DNA from: Methylocystis sp.
Lineage (GTDB): Bacteria > Pseudomonadota > Alphaproteobacteria > Rhizobiales > Beijerinckiaceae
Assembly (NCBI GenBank): GCA_020252485.1
Contig: JADCCX010000002.1
Location: 62,001-126,000, forward strand
Direction: 5' to 3'
DNA: 64,000 nucleotides
The notes under the pieces were generated by a model, which worked only from the letters and a program-made list of their open reading frames with translations, had not been told where the DNA came from and ran no database searches. Both the position numbers and the translations under genes were made by a program. Positions 35,640 through 44,729 of this stretch are shown here, one piece after another. Each line of letters starts with the position of its first letter. Within the stretch, counting starts at the first letter, position 1.

Positions 35640-35735
35640 GATATTCCTCCTGAGATCGCGGGGCTCACGCCCGTCGCGCGGCGGAATGTGGGCGGTTTGT
35701 GTGACAAGTGCAAGATGGCTGGGGGGCGCGTTCAT

Positions 35736-35855
35736 CCCTCCCCCTTGCGGGGAGGGTGGCGGCGAAGCCGCCGGGAGGGGGCTACAGTCCATTGTCACCC
35801 CCCCCTCCCGACCCTTCGCTGCGCTCAGGGCCACCCTCCCCGCAAGGGAGAGGGA
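35736..35855. repeat. Pair of palindromic repeat elements in inverted orientation
   Basis: The first half (35736-35781) is CCCTCCCCCTTGCGGGGAGGG with a GGCGGC/GCCGCC hairpin. The second (35798-35855) is an inverted relative ending CCCTCCCCGCAAGGGAGAGGG. They fill most of the 230-base gap between glyS and the coiled-coil trio, and no gene is visible there. Confidence 0.85.
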
Positions 35856-35869
35856 CGCGCCGATTTCCC

Positions 35870-38275
35870 TCACCCAGCGACCTTGCTGAAATCCGCCACC
35901 GCTGAGGTGACGCGCCTGAGGTGGGCCAAGAGCCGAAGGCGGTTGAGGCGAACTTCCGCCTCCGGCGCATTGACCAGCACGGCCCCGAAGAATTCATCGA
36001 CCGGTTTGCGCAGGCGCGCCATCGCCTCCATGGCGGCGGCGTAATCCTCGCGCGTCAGCGCTTCCCCGACCGCAGCCTCCGCCGCGGTAAGCGCCTTGCG
36101 CAGATCATGCTCCTGGAAGGCAACGAGATACGCGTCGTCGATCGCGCCCTCGAAAGCGCCCTCGCCATCCTTCTTCTCCTCGGCGCGCAGGATATTCGCG
36201 GCGCGCTTGTAGCCGGCCAGCAGGTTCATGCCATCCTCGGTGGCGAGGAAAGCCGAGAGAGCGCCGACGCGGTTGACGATGGAGAGCAGGTCGTCGTTGG
36301 CGACTCCCTCTCCCCGCGAGCGGGGAGAGGGCTGGGGTGAGGGGCTGGGGGAGGAATCGCCGAACGAACTCACCTCGCCCCTCATCCGGCCCTCCGGGCC
36401 ACCTTCTCCCCGCGCGCGGGGAGAAGAAGCACCCGCACCCAGCACCGCATCGACAAGATCATGCCGCGCGCCCTGCTCGCGGAGCATGACTTTCAGGCGG
36501 TCATGGAAGAAGGCGAGAAGATCGCTCCCGATTTTCCCATCCGACACGATCCTTGCATCGTCGAAAGTCATTTCAGGACGCCAACCAACCAGCATTCGTT
36601 TGAAGAACGGAATGCCGGCATGCGTGAATAAATGAAGGAGGTTGATCTTCACCTCATTCTCCACCACCAGCCGGATCACGCCCAGCGCCGCCCGCCGCAG
36701 CGCATAGGGATCCTTGCTGCCGGTAGGCTTTTCACCGATCGCCCAGAAACCCACCAGCGTATCGAGCTTGTCGGCGAGCGCCACGGCGATGCTGACCGGA
36801 TGCGCCGGCACGTGGTCGGAGGGGCCCTGCGGCTTGTAATGCTCCTCGATTGCCGATGAGACCTCGGGCTCCTCGCCCGCAAGCGCCGCGTAGTATCGCC
36901 CCATCAGCCCTTGCAGCTCGGGGAATTCGCCGACCATCTCGGTGGCGAGATCGGCCTTGGCGAGCATGGCCGCCCGATGCGCGAGCTTGGGGTCCGCGCC
37001 CACCAGCGGCGCGATTTCGACGGCAAGTGCTGCGATGCGCTCCACCCGCTCATACTGGGTGCCGAGTTTCTCGTGGAAGCGGACGGATTTCAGCTTTTCG
37101 AGTCTGACATCCAGCGGCACCTTCTGGTCCGTCTCCCAGAAGAAGCGGGCGTCGGAGAGCCGCGCGCGGATGACGCGGCCATTGCCCGCAATGATCAGCT
37201 TGCCGCCATCGGCAGCCTCGACATTGGCGGTGGCGATGAAGCGGTTGGCGAGCTTGCCTTCCTTCTCCCCGCCTGCGGGGAGAAGGTGGCCCGAAGGGCC
37301 GGATGAGGGGCTGGGGGAGCGGAGCGCCACATCGCCAGGCCCCTCACCCCGGCCCTCTCCCCGCTCGCGGGGAGAGGGAGAAGGAAGCGGCCGGCGCACC
37401 ACGAAGCATTTCTGGTTGGCGCGGATGGTGAGGCGCACGGCCTCCTGCGGCACGGTAAGGAAGGCTTCCTCGAAACTCCCCATCAGCGGCACAGGCCATT
37501 CGACGAGGCCGGCCACCTCCTCCGCCAGGCCCTCGTCCTCCACCAGCTCCAGCCCCTGCGCGAAGCAGAGCTGGCGGGCCTCGTGCAGGATCACCTCCTT
37601 GCGGCGCTGCGGATCGGCGATCACCTTCGCAGCTTCGAGTTTCGCCAGATAATCGGCGAGCCGCTTCACGATGATCGGCCCACCATCGGACATGAACCGA
37701 TGGCCGTAGGTGACATTGGAAGAGGTGATGCCGCCCGCCTCGAAGCGCACGATTTCCGGCTCCTCATGCTCTTCGGCCAGCGTGCAGAGGATGGACCGCA
37801 AAGGGCGCACCCAGCGGAAGCTTGGGCCCGAGGCGCTGGCCGCGCCCCAGCGCATGCTCTTCGGCCAGGGGAAGCTGTTCAGGATGGCGGGGATGATCTC
37901 GGCCAGCACCTCCGCCGTGGCGCGGCCCGGCTTTTCGAGGATGGCGATGTAGCTGTCGCCCTTCTTCGGGTCGCTCTGGATCGCCGCCTGCTCGATGGAG
38001 GCGAGCCCGGCGCTCTTCAGAAAGCCCTCGATCGCTGCGGCGGGCGCGCCCACGCGCGGGCCCTTCCTTTCCTCGCGCACATCCTTTCCCCGCTTCGGCA
38101 GGCCATGGACGGCGAGCGTCAGCCGGCGGGGCGTGACGAAGCTTTGCGCGCCCTCATAGAGGAAGCCCTGCGCCACCAGCGCATCGGTCACGAGCTTCTG
38201 CAGATCCGCGGCAGCGCGCGCCTGCATGCGGGCGGGAATTTCTTCCGAAAAGAGTTCGAGCAGGAGATCAGCCAT
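35870..38275 (-). CDS. glyS: Glycyl-tRNA synthetase beta subunit, with two in-frame palindromic insertions
   Basis: The product starts [18 protein letters not shown], a hallmark GlyS beginning, and contains [35 protein letters not shown] and the [16 protein letters not shown] region. The beta subunit joins GlyQ in the alpha2-beta2 glycyl-tRNA synthetase. At 801 residues it is about 100 longer than usual. The excess is two low-complexity blocks, near residues 297-338 and 616-657, encoded by palindromic repeats without breaking the frame. The upstream neighbour is vapBC rather than glyQ. The ATG at 38275 is preferred to a GTG two codons earlier. Confidence 0.95.
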   Translation of the reverse strand: MADLLLELFSEEIPARMQARAAADLQKLVTDALVAQGFLYEGAQSFVTPRRLTLAVHGLPKRGKDVREERKGPRVGAPAAAIEGFLKSAGLASIEQAAIQSDPKKGDSYIAILEKPGRATAEVLAEIIPAILNSFPWPKSMRWGAASASGPSFRWVRPLRSILCTLAEEHEEPEIVRFEAGGITSSNVTYGHRFMSDGGPIIVKRLADYLAKLEAAKVIADPQRRKEVILHEARQLCFAQGLELVEDEGLAEEVAGLVEWPVPLMGSFEEAFLTVPQEAVRLTIRANQKCFVVRRPLPSPSPRERGEGRGEGPGDVALRSPSPSSGPSGHLLPAGGEKEGKLANRFIATANVEAADGGKLIIAGNGRVIRARLSDARFFWETDQKVPLDVRLEKLKSVRFHEKLGTQYERVERIAALAVEIAPLVGADPKLAHRAAMLAKADLATEMVGEFPELQGLMGRYYAALAGEEPEVSSAIEEHYKPQGPSDHVPAHPVSIAVALADKLDTLVGFWAIGEKPTGSKDPYALRRAALGVIRLVVENEVKINLLHLFTHAGIPFFKRMLVGWRPEMTFDDARIVSDGKIGSDLLAFFHDRLKVMLREQGARHDLVDAVLGAGASSPRARGEGGPEGRMRGEVSSFGDSSPSPSPQPSPRSRGEGVANDDLLSIVNRVGALSAFLATEDGMNLLAGYKRAANILRAEEKKDGEGAFEGAIDDAYLVAFQEHDLRKALTAAEAAVGEALTREDYAAAMEAMARLRKPVDEFFGAVLVNAPEAEVRLNRLRLLAHLRRVTSAVADFSKVAG
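36305..36426. repeat. Palindromic element inserted in frame in glyS (distal copy)
   Basis: CTCCCTCTCCCCGCGAGCGG with GGAGAGGG forms one hairpin, and CCTTCTCCCCGCGCGCGGGG with AGAAG forms the other, with CCCTCATCCGGCCCTCCGGG between. On the glyS strand it encodes Ser/Pro/Arg/Gly-rich sequence (such as [16 protein letters not shown]). Only part of this span need be inserted; the exact boundaries require alignment to GlyS homologues. Confidence 0.85.
37262..37384. repeat. Palindromic element inserted in frame in glyS (proximal copy)
   Basis: CTTCTCCCCGCCTGCGGGGA with GAAGG on one side and CCCTCTCCCCGCTCGCGGGG with AGAGGG on the other, joined by GGCCCGAAGGGCCGGATGAG. It translates on the glyS strand as Pro/Ser/Arg/Gly-rich residues ([19 protein letters not shown]) ending in [10 protein letters not shown]. 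It is related to the distal copy but in the opposite arrangement. Confidence 0.85.
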
Positions 38276-38316
38276 GGGCACCGCTTAGTCCGCCATGGCG
38301 AGGCTGTCGAGATCGA

Positions 38317-38724
38317 TCAGCGGGGGAGGGCGGAGGCGATGTCCGTGCGGACGAAATCCTCGCCCTTGTAGAGGAGCGGCAGCCCGAGCGTGCGCGCTGC
38401 GGCATAGGAGAGGCAATCGCCCATGTTGAGCCGCGCCGGATGCTCTCTTCCCTTGCCGTAGCGTTGGTAAGCCTGGAGAGCGGTGAGGATCATCTGCGAG
38501 GTCATATCGACGGTTTGAATGTCGAACTGGCGGAGCAAGGCATGGACGCCCGCATGAACAAAATCCGCTCCGTGAGCGTTTTCGCGCAAGGCGGCAAGCC
38601 CGGTCTCCATCAACACGAAGTGTGTGACCACGCTGCGATTGGACCTCTCCAGCGCAGCAGCAAACAGCGGATAGTCAGGTTCTTCCAGCAGAATGGCGAC
38701 AAGCGCCGACGCATCAACGAACAT
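38317..38724 (-). CDS. VapC-type PIN toxin
   Basis: A 135-residue PIN-domain protein with FVDASALVAILLEEPDY at the start, an internal glutamate in LMETGLAALRE and MGDCLSYAAARTLGLPLLYKGEDF near the end, which carries the remaining acidic residues. This is the VapC branch paired with Rv0623-like VapB antitoxins. It should be a tRNA- or rRNA-cleaving RNase, from family. It lies 3 bp after vapB and 41 bp upstream of glyS on the same strand, so transcripts may continue into glyS. Confidence 0.9.
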   Translation of the reverse strand: MFVDASALVAILLEEPDYPLFAAALERSNRSVVTHFVLMETGLAALRENAHGADFVHAGVHALLRQFDIQTVDMTSQMILTALQAYQRYGKGREHPARLNMGDCLSYAAARTLGLPLLYKGEDFVRTDIASALPR

Positions 38725-38727
38725 CCT

Positions 38728-38976
38728 TCACTCGTCATAGAGCGAGTCGAAGAATGCCTTGTCGGCCTTGAGGCCGGTGCTGCCTTTGGATTGCATCTCC
38801 GCATGGAGTTGTTTCAGGAAGGCTTCCGTCTCGGGTCGCAATACGGGTAGCGGCGCAAGCTGCGCCTTCTCCTTCGCCAAAGCATCATGAATGGTTTTCG
38901 TCACGCTTTGCCCAGTGCGCGCCGCGACCTCTCTCGCCAGAGCGACCGTCTCCTTGTTTCTGATGCTGAGCGCCAT
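38728..38976 (-). CDS. VapB-type antitoxin (Rv0623-like)
   Basis: An 82-residue protein with the Rv0623-like start MALSIRNKETVALAREVAAR, followed by GQSVTKTIHDALAKEKAQL, a ribbon-helix-helix DNA-binding domain. The C-terminal part (FLKQLHAEMQSKG) should contact the toxin. GGAGG lies six bases before the ATG. Two GTATATAC boxes directly upstream are likely autoregulatory operators. Confidence 0.9.
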   Translation of the reverse strand: MALSIRNKETVALAREVAARTGQSVTKTIHDALAKEKAQLAPLPVLRPETEAFLKQLHAEMQSKGSTGLKADKAFFDSLYDE

Positions 38977-38986
38977 GGAAGCCTCC

Positions 38987-39016
38987 GTATATACCGTTGA
39001 CGCTTAGCGTATATAC
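38987..39016. promoter_or_regulatory. vapBC operator: two GTATATAC boxes
   Basis: The palindrome GTATATAC occurs at 38987-38994 and again at 39009-39016, 22 bp apart, about two helical turns on the same DNA face. Both are flanked by CG. The first starts 11 bases upstream of the vapB ATG. Repression by VapBC is inferred from family behaviour. Confidence 0.65.
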
Positions 39017-39053
39017 GTTTTTGCAGCAATGCCGATAAACGATGACGTCGCTG

Positions 39054-39533
39054 TCACAGGCGCTTCAGCAATTCGATCGCCTGCACCTGAAAACCCTCGC
39101 TGCGATACAAACCTATCGCGGTCCGGTTTTCCGCCAAGGCGCCGATAGCCATGGCCGCGAGGCCGGCTTCGCGGCACAGCTGTTCGGCCCGGCGCAGCAA
39201 AGCGCGTCCGACGCCGGAGCCCCGCGCTGCTTTCCTGACAACGAGATCCGTCACGCGACCATGGGGGCGATGTTCTGCCCGCACATAGAGGGGTTCGTCA
39301 TACTCGAAAATCAGGGCGCAATACCCGATTACGGCACCTGCGTCCTCAGCGACGAGCAGATGGCCGCCGTTCGCGGCCAGGTCCGCTTCGTGTTTGTGCA
39401 GCAAGGCGCGCCAGTCGGCCGGATCAAGAGTCCTGTCGTCTGACAATGTGAACTCGAAGGCGTTCAATTCGCCCAGCAGATCGATGACGGCTTCGCGATC
39501 CCGCTCCGCCATGGGCCGGATTCGAACATCCAT
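39054..39533 (-). CDS. GNAT-family N-acetyltransferase
   Basis: A 159-residue protein with the acetyl-CoA-binding motif VRKAARGSGVGRALLRRAEQ and the C-terminal GNAT pattern NRTAIGLYRSEGFQ. The acceptor substrate is unknown. It follows pntB by 7 bp on the same strand and so may be co-transcribed with the transhydrogenase genes, although no functional link is evident. Confidence 0.9.
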   Translation of the reverse strand: MDVRIRPMAERDREAVIDLLGELNAFEFTLSDDRTLDPADWRALLHKHEADLAANGGHLLVAEDAGAVIGYCALIFEYDEPLYVRAEHRPHGRVTDLVVRKAARGSGVGRALLRRAEQLCREAGLAAMAIGALAENRTAIGLYRSEGFQVQAIELLKRL

Positions 39534-39540
39534 CGCACCC

Positions 39541-40941
39541 TCAATGCGCCATCGCCTTGACGATGTTCTCGACCATCTTCTTCGCGTCGGCGAGCAGCAT
39601 CATGGTGTTGTTCCGGTAGAACACCTCGTTGTCGATGCCGGCGTAACCAACGCCGCCCATGCCGCGCTTGACGAAGAGCACGGTGCCCGCCTTTTCGACG
39701 TCGAGCACCGGCATGCCGTAGATCGGCGAGGTCTTGTCGGTCTTGGCGGCCGGGTTGGTCACGTCATTGGCGCCGATGACGAAGGCGACATCGGCCTGGC
39801 CGAACTCGCTGTTGATGTCCTCAAGCTCGAAGACCTCGTCATAGGGCACATTGGCTTCCGCGAGCAGCACGTTCATGTGGCCGGGCATGCGGCCCGCGAC
39901 CGGGTGAATCGCGTATTTCACCTCGACGCCCTCCTTCTTCAGGAGATCGCCCATTTCGCGAAGCGCATGCTGCGCCTGCGCCACCGCCATGCCGTAGCCC
40001 GGCACGATGATCACCTTCTGGGCGTTCTTGAGGATATAGGCCGCATCCTCCGCCGAGCCGGCCTTGTAGGGCTTGGCCTCCGCCTTGCCGCCTGCCGCCG
40101 CATCATCGCCGCCGAAGCCGCCGAGGATGACGGAGATGAAGCTCCGATTCATGGCCTTGCACATGATGTAGGAGAGGATCGCGCCCGAGGATCCGACCAG
40201 CGCGCCGGTGATGATGAGCGCCAGATTGCCGAGCGTGAAGCCGATGCCCGCCGCCGCCCAGCCGGAATAGCTGTTCAGCATCGAGACGACGACCGGCATA
40301 TCCGCCCCGCCGATGGGGATGATGAGCGTGACGCCGACCACGAAGGCGATCAGCACAATCAGCCAGAACACCAGCACGCTCTCCGTGAGCATGAAGATGA
40401 GGAGCAGCAGCACAAGGGCAGCGCCCAGAGCAATGTTGAGCATATGCCGCTGCGGCAGCAGGATCGGCTTGCCGCCCATGCGGCCGGAAAGCTTGAGGAA
40501 GGCGATGACCGAACCCGAGAAGGTGATGGCGCCGATGGCGACGCCCAGCCCCATCTCGACGAGGCTCGCCTTCTTGATCGCGCCGATGGCGCCGATGCCG
40601 AAGGCCTGCGGCGCATAGAGCGCCGCCGCCGCCACGAAGACCGCCGAAAGGCCGACGAGCGCATGGAAGAAGGCCACGAGTTCGGGCATCTGCGTCATCT
40701 GCACCTTGTTCGCCATATAGGCGCCGATGCCGCCGCCGATGCCGAGGCCGGCGATCAGCAGCAGCCAGCCGAAGAGGCTCGCCGGCGGGCTGATCAGGAT
40801 GGTGGTGACAATGGCGATGCCCATGCCGGCCATGCCGAACAGGTTGCCCTGCCGCGAGGTGGTGGGATGCGAAAGGCCGCGCAGCGCCAGAATGAAGAGG
40901 ACGCCGGAGACGAGATAGAGAAGATTGGCGAGGTTCTGCAT
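39541..40941 (-). CDS. pntB: NAD(P) transhydrogenase beta subunit
   Basis: The 466-residue protein has about nine hydrophobic segments in its first 280 residues. A C-terminal NADP-binding domain contains PGYGMAVAQAQHALREM, NVLLAEANVPYD, VIGANDVTNPAA and the end motif KRGMGGVGYAGIDNEVFY. It forms the proton channel and NADP site of the inner-membrane transhydrogenase, which uses the proton gradient to make NADPH. The pntAA-pntAB-pntB order is the split form typical of alphaproteobacteria. Confidence 0.97.
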   Translation of the reverse strand: MQNLANLLYLVSGVLFILALRGLSHPTTSRQGNLFGMAGMGIAIVTTILISPPASLFGWLLLIAGLGIGGGIGAYMANKVQMTQMPELVAFFHALVGLSAVFVAAAALYAPQAFGIGAIGAIKKASLVEMGLGVAIGAITFSGSVIAFLKLSGRMGGKPILLPQRHMLNIALGAALVLLLLIFMLTESVLVFWLIVLIAFVVGVTLIIPIGGADMPVVVSMLNSYSGWAAAGIGFTLGNLALIITGALVGSSGAILSYIMCKAMNRSFISVILGGFGGDDAAAGGKAEAKPYKAGSAEDAAYILKNAQKVIIVPGYGMAVAQAQHALREMGDLLKKEGVEVKYAIHPVAGRMPGHMNVLLAEANVPYDEVFELEDINSEFGQADVAFVIGANDVTNPAAKTDKTSPIYGMPVLDVEKAGTVLFVKRGMGGVGYAGIDNEVFYRNNTMMLLADAKKMVENIVKAMAH

Positions 40942-40950
40942 GGCCCGGAC

Positions 40951-41379
40951 TCAGCCCTTCTTCTTGTACATCGCCAGCATGCGCTGGGTGACGAGGAAGC
41001 CGCCGAAAATGTTCACGGAAGCGAGGATCAGCGCGACGAAGCCGAATTCGTTGGCGAGATTGCCGGAGAGGTTCACGCCCACCGCCAGCACCGCCCCCAC
41101 CACGATGACCGAGGAAATCGCGTTGGTGACGGACATCAGCGGCGTGTGGAGCGCCGGCGTCACCGACCAGACGACGTAATAGCCGACGAAGATCGCCAGG
41201 ACGAAGATCGCAAACTGGAAGATGGTGGGGTCCACGCCGGCGTGGGCTGCGGCGGCGCTGCCGGCGGAAACCGCGCCCGTCTTCAGCGCGGCGATGGCGG
41301 CATCGGCCTTGGACAAGGCGAGCGCCGCAGCGTCGCGGGCCTCTTCCACCTGTTTCAGGAGTTCAGCGGGTGTGGACAT
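40951..41379 (-). CDS. pntAB: NAD(P) transhydrogenase alpha subunit, membrane part (PntAB)
   Basis: The 142-residue protein has three to four hydrophobic segments ([52 protein letters not shown]) and the conserved [13 protein letters not shown]. It supplies the alpha-side membrane helices. The ATG at 41379 ([13 protein letters not shown]) is chosen by homology; the preceding sequence has no strong ribosome-binding site. A palindromic element fills most of the gap before it. Confidence 0.93.
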   Translation of the reverse strand: MSTPAELLKQVEEARDAAALALSKADAAIAALKTGAVSAGSAAAAHAGVDPTIFQFAIFVLAIFVGYYVVWSVTPALHTPLMSVTNAISSVIVVGAVLAVGVNLSGNLANEFGFVALILASVNIFGGFLVTQRMLAMYKKKG

Positions 41380-41415
41380 GGGGCAAAACCTTGGCTGACG
41401 CGTTTGACGCAAGAG

Positions 41416-41529
41416 CTCCCTCTCCCCGCCTGCGGGGAGAGGGTTGGGGTGAGGGGCCGGGAGATGGGGCGTCGGGCGAGCCTGCCATGCCCCTCATCCT
41501 GACCTTCTCCCCGCAGGCGGGGAGAAGGG
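41416..41529. repeat. Palindromic element between pntAA and pntAB
   Basis: CTCCCTCTCCCCGCCTGCGG with GGAGAGGG on the left, CTTCTCCCCGCAGGCGGGGA with GAAGGG on the right, and CCCCTCATCCTGACC between. It is the same composite as the two copies inside glyS, but in a non-coding spacer, and it covers 114 of the 177 bases separating the two co-directional genes. Confidence 0.88.
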
Positions 41530-41556
41530 ACGCTGCGGCTACGCTGCGCATCAGCA

Positions 41557-42696
41557 TCATCCTTTATTCGCAAAATTCGGATGAACCACTGCGCCATCGC
41601 GGGTGAGCAGCGTCGCCTTCACCAGCTCATCGTCCCAGTTGATGGCGAGCTTCTTCTCGGCCTTGTCGATCAGGGTCTCGATGAAGGCGAAGAGGTTCTT
41701 GGCGTAGAGGGCGGAGGCGGTGGCGGCCATGCGGCCCGGCATGTTGGCGTAACCGGCGATCTTGACGCCATTCGCGGTCTCGACGATCTCGCCGAGCTTC
41801 GCGCCCTCGACATTGCCGCCGCGCTCGACCGCCAGATCGACGAGCACCGAACCCTGTTTCATCGAGGCGACCATCGCCTTCGAGACCAGTTTGGGCGCGG
41901 GCCTGCCGGGAATCAGCGCCGTGGTGATGACGATATCCTGCTTGGCGATGTGGCTGGCGGTCAGTTCCGCCTGCTTCGCCTGATATTCCTTCGACATTTC
42001 CTTGGCGTAGCCGCCTGCGGTCTGCGCCTGCCTGAACTCGTCGTCCTCGACAGCAAGGAACTTGGCGCCCAGCGATTCGACCTGCTCCTTGGTGGCGGGA
42101 CGCACATCCGTCGCGGTCACGACAGCGCCCATGCGGCGCGCGGTAGCTATCGCCTGCAAACCGGCGACGCCGACGCCCATGATGAAGATCTTGGCGGCGG
42201 GCACGGTGCCGGCGGCGGTCATCATCATCGGCAGCGCGCGGCCATAGATCGCCGCGCCGTCAACCACCGCGCGGTAGCCCGCGAGATTCGCCTGCGAGGA
42301 GAGAACATCCATCACCTGCGCGCGGGTGATGCGCGGCATGAATTCCATGGCGAAGGCCGAAACCCCCGCTTCGGCCAAGGGCACCAGCGCCGCCTCGTTG
42401 CCATAGGGATCCATGATCGAAATCGCAAGGGCGCCCTTCTTGAGCGCCTTGATCTCGGCCTCCACGGGACGCTTCACCTTGATCAGGATGTCAGCATCCT
42501 TGAGGGCCTCTTTTGCGGATTTGGCGATGATTGCGCCAGCCGCCTCGTATTCGGCATCAGTGACGCCGGCGGCGAGGCCCGCTCCCTTCTGGATGGCGAC
42601 CGAGGCGCCCAGGCCGATGTATTTCTTCACCGTCTCGGGGCTTGCCGCCACGCGGGGTTCGCCCTGTCCGATTTCATCGACTACCGCTATGCGCAT
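41557..42696 (-). CDS. pntAA: NAD(P) transhydrogenase alpha subunit, soluble part (PntAA)
   Basis: The 379-residue protein matches the NAD-binding domain I of transhydrogenase and its alanine-dehydrogenase relatives. It has RVAASPETVKKYIGLGASV at the start, MPRITRAQVMDVLSSQANLA, the dinucleotide motif IMGVGVAGLQAIATARRMGA, and the closing AGYANMPGRMAATASALYAK. It binds NAD(H) on the cytoplasmic side. It is the first gene of the pnt operon. Confidence 0.96.
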   Translation of the reverse strand: MRIAVVDEIGQGEPRVAASPETVKKYIGLGASVAIQKGAGLAAGVTDAEYEAAGAIIAKSAKEALKDADILIKVKRPVEAEIKALKKGALAISIMDPYGNEAALVPLAEAGVSAFAMEFMPRITRAQVMDVLSSQANLAGYRAVVDGAAIYGRALPMMMTAAGTVPAAKIFIMGVGVAGLQAIATARRMGAVVTATDVRPATKEQVESLGAKFLAVEDDEFRQAQTAGGYAKEMSKEYQAKQAELTASHIAKQDIVITTALIPGRPAPKLVSKAMVASMKQGSVLVDLAVERGGNVEGAKLGEIVETANGVKIAGYANMPGRMAATASALYAKNLFAFIETLIDKAEKKLAINWDDELVKATLLTRDGAVVHPNFANKG

Positions 42697-42793
42697 GGCC
42701 GTTCCGCCATCCCTTCGTCATTTTGATGGAGCGCCGGTCCGTCTGGCGTCCAAGATGATTTCTGACACATGAAACGTCCGGCAAACAGCCGGT

Positions 42794-43090
42794 TCAGTGC
42801 AGGGCCTTGGCCGCCAGAACCAGCAAGGAAAGCACCAGCACGGCGCCGACGCCCTTGGCATCGACAGCCTTGACGAAGAGGCCCAGCGCGCCAAAGACCG
42901 TGCCCAGGAAGATCAGGAAGCCGGCCGTGCCCCAGCTATGGCCCGGGCCGCCGATGGCGAGGCCGACGACGATGGTCAGGCACCACAAGGTCCCGATGAT
43001 GGAGAAGCGGACGAACCCCTCGTAAGTGCGTTCATGCTCGCGGTAATCCATCGCCGGATGCCCGCCTTCGCTGCCGTGGCCATGCGCCAT
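42794..43090 (-). CDS. aa3-type cytochrome c oxidase subunit IV
   Basis: A 98-residue protein. The motif MDYREHERTYEGFVRFSIIG is the bacterial aa3-type oxidase subunit IV signature, followed by about three hydrophobic segments. It is a small accessory subunit of the terminal oxidase. Residues 1-13 are His/Gly-rich. It lies 97 bp upstream of pntAA on the same strand, a neighbourhood found in several alphaproteobacteria. Confidence 0.9.
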   Translation of the reverse strand: MAHGHGSEGGHPAMDYREHERTYEGFVRFSIIGTLWCLTIVVGLAIGGPGHSWGTAGFLIFLGTVFGALGLFVKAVDAKGVGAVLVLSLLVLAAKALH

Positions 43091-43194
43091 TGTGTTGCCC
43101 TTTGCCGGAATTTGCTCTGTTCTGCCTCCTAGCGGAAGGCCTTAACCGATGCAATGGCGCAAAGCCTTCGGGCAAGGCTTGCCCATTACTGCCG

Positions 43195-44565
43195 CTAGAA
43201 CACGCATTCCTCGAAAGCAGGAAGAACCGAGCCGGCCCAGGCGCCATGATAGCGGTCGAGCAGGTTCTCGGCCTGCGTCCGCCCGGTGGCGGCGATCACA
43301 TCGAGCACATCGAGATAGCGCGTCTCGTCCTGACCCGATGCATTGAGGCGGCGGCGGGCCGCGAGGCCCGACCGCGCAATGGCCAGCACCTGCTCGGCAA
43401 CCCCAGCCAGTGCCTTGCCGCGGATTTTCGCCTTCAATGCGAGACGCGGCACATCATCGCGCATTTGCTGGCGCTCGGCGGCGCTCCAGTCCTTGATGAG
43501 ATCATAGGCGGAATCGAGCGCATCCTGGTCATAGAGCAGCCCCACCCAGAAGGCCGAGAGCGCCGTCAGAGTGGGGAGCGGCCCGGCGTCAGCGCCCCGC
43601 ATCTCCAGATAGCGCTTCAGCCGCACCTCCGGGAAGATTGTGGAGAGGTGGTTCGCCCAGTCGGAAATGATCGCCTTTTCACCCGGCAGCGCCGGATGGC
43701 GCCCGGCCAGCAGATCGCGGAAGGAGGAGCCCGTGACATCGTGGTAGGTGTCGCCGCGCTTGATGAAATACATCGGCACGTCGAGCGCGTAATCCACATA
43801 GCGCTCGAACCCCATGCCCGGTTCAAAGGCGAAGGGCATCATGCCCGCCCGGTTGTTGTCGGTGTCGCGCCAGATCTCAGACCGGTAGCTGAGGAAACCG
43901 TTCGGCTTGCCATCCGTGAAGGGGGAATTGGCGAAAAGCGCGCTGGCCAGCGGCTGCAGCGCGAGGCTCACGCGGAGCTTCTTGACCATATCGGCTTCTG
44001 ACGAAAAATCGAGGTTCACCTGCACCGTGGCGGTGCGGAACATCATGTCGAGGCCTTTCGACCCCACCTTCGGCATGTAATTCGCCATGATCCGGTACCG
44101 GGATTTCGGCATGACGGGCGTTTCAGCGCGGGTCCAGAGCGGCGACATGCCGAGCGTCAGGAACCGCATGCCCATGGGTTCGGCGATCTGCTTGACTTCG
44201 CCCAAGTGGCGAATCGTCTCCGCATGGGTTTCATGCAGCGTCAGCAGCGGCGCGCCGGACAATTCGAACTGGCCGCCGGGCTCCAGCGAAATCGCGCCGC
44301 CGCCCTTTGGATCCGCAAGCCCGATGGGCTGGCCGCTCTCGATGATCGGCTCCCAGCCGGTGAGCGCCTGCAGACCCTCGAGCAGGCTGCGAATGCCGCG
44401 GCCGCCTTCATAGGGCACGGGCTTCTGGCCATCGGCATAGAACGGCACTTTCTCGTGCTCTGTTCCCAGGCGAAACGCCGATTCGGGCTTCGCGCCGCTG
44501 GCGATCCATTCGATCAGGTCGGCCTTGCCATCGATGGGTTGCTCATCGATCGTGTCTCGCGCCAT
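43195..44565 (-). CDS. gshA: Glutamate-cysteine ligase, plant/alphaproteobacterial type
   Basis: The 456-residue protein contains FRLGTEHEKVPFYADG, ISLEPGGQFELSGAPL, MFRTATVQVNLDFSSE and LPGEKAIISDWANHLSTIFP, the signatures of the plant-type GSH1 family found in rhizobia. It joins glutamate and cysteine in the first step of glutathione synthesis. It is a single gene with its own upstream space. The glutathione synthetase gene is not in the window. Confidence 0.95.
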   Translation of the reverse strand: MARDTIDEQPIDGKADLIEWIASGAKPESAFRLGTEHEKVPFYADGQKPVPYEGGRGIRSLLEGLQALTGWEPIIESGQPIGLADPKGGGAISLEPGGQFELSGAPLLTLHETHAETIRHLGEVKQIAEPMGMRFLTLGMSPLWTRAETPVMPKSRYRIMANYMPKVGSKGLDMMFRTATVQVNLDFSSEADMVKKLRVSLALQPLASALFANSPFTDGKPNGFLSYRSEIWRDTDNNRAGMMPFAFEPGMGFERYVDYALDVPMYFIKRGDTYHDVTGSSFRDLLAGRHPALPGEKAIISDWANHLSTIFPEVRLKRYLEMRGADAGPLPTLTALSAFWVGLLYDQDALDSAYDLIKDWSAAERQQMRDDVPRLALKAKIRGKALAGVAEQVLAIARSGLAARRRLNASGQDETRYLDVLDVIAATGRTQAENLLDRYHGAWAGSVLPAFEECVF

Positions 44566-44729
44566 GCAAATTCCCAGAAGAATGATGTAGTTTGCGTTAT
44601 CGCTCTACCATATGACGGGTATTGTCATTCGCAAAGCGCGCGCATCAGCGTGGGTCCATCAAACTCCTTGATGACAGCATCACGACTTTGAAGATTGTCA
44701 GGTGCGGAAGCCTATATCAGATTGTTTTG

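Noticed and set aside
39394-41502. 702-codon plus-strand open frame opposite the pnt genes
   Set aside because: It is His/Asp/Arg-rich, lacks any domain and lies exactly opposite well-defined PntB and PntAB.
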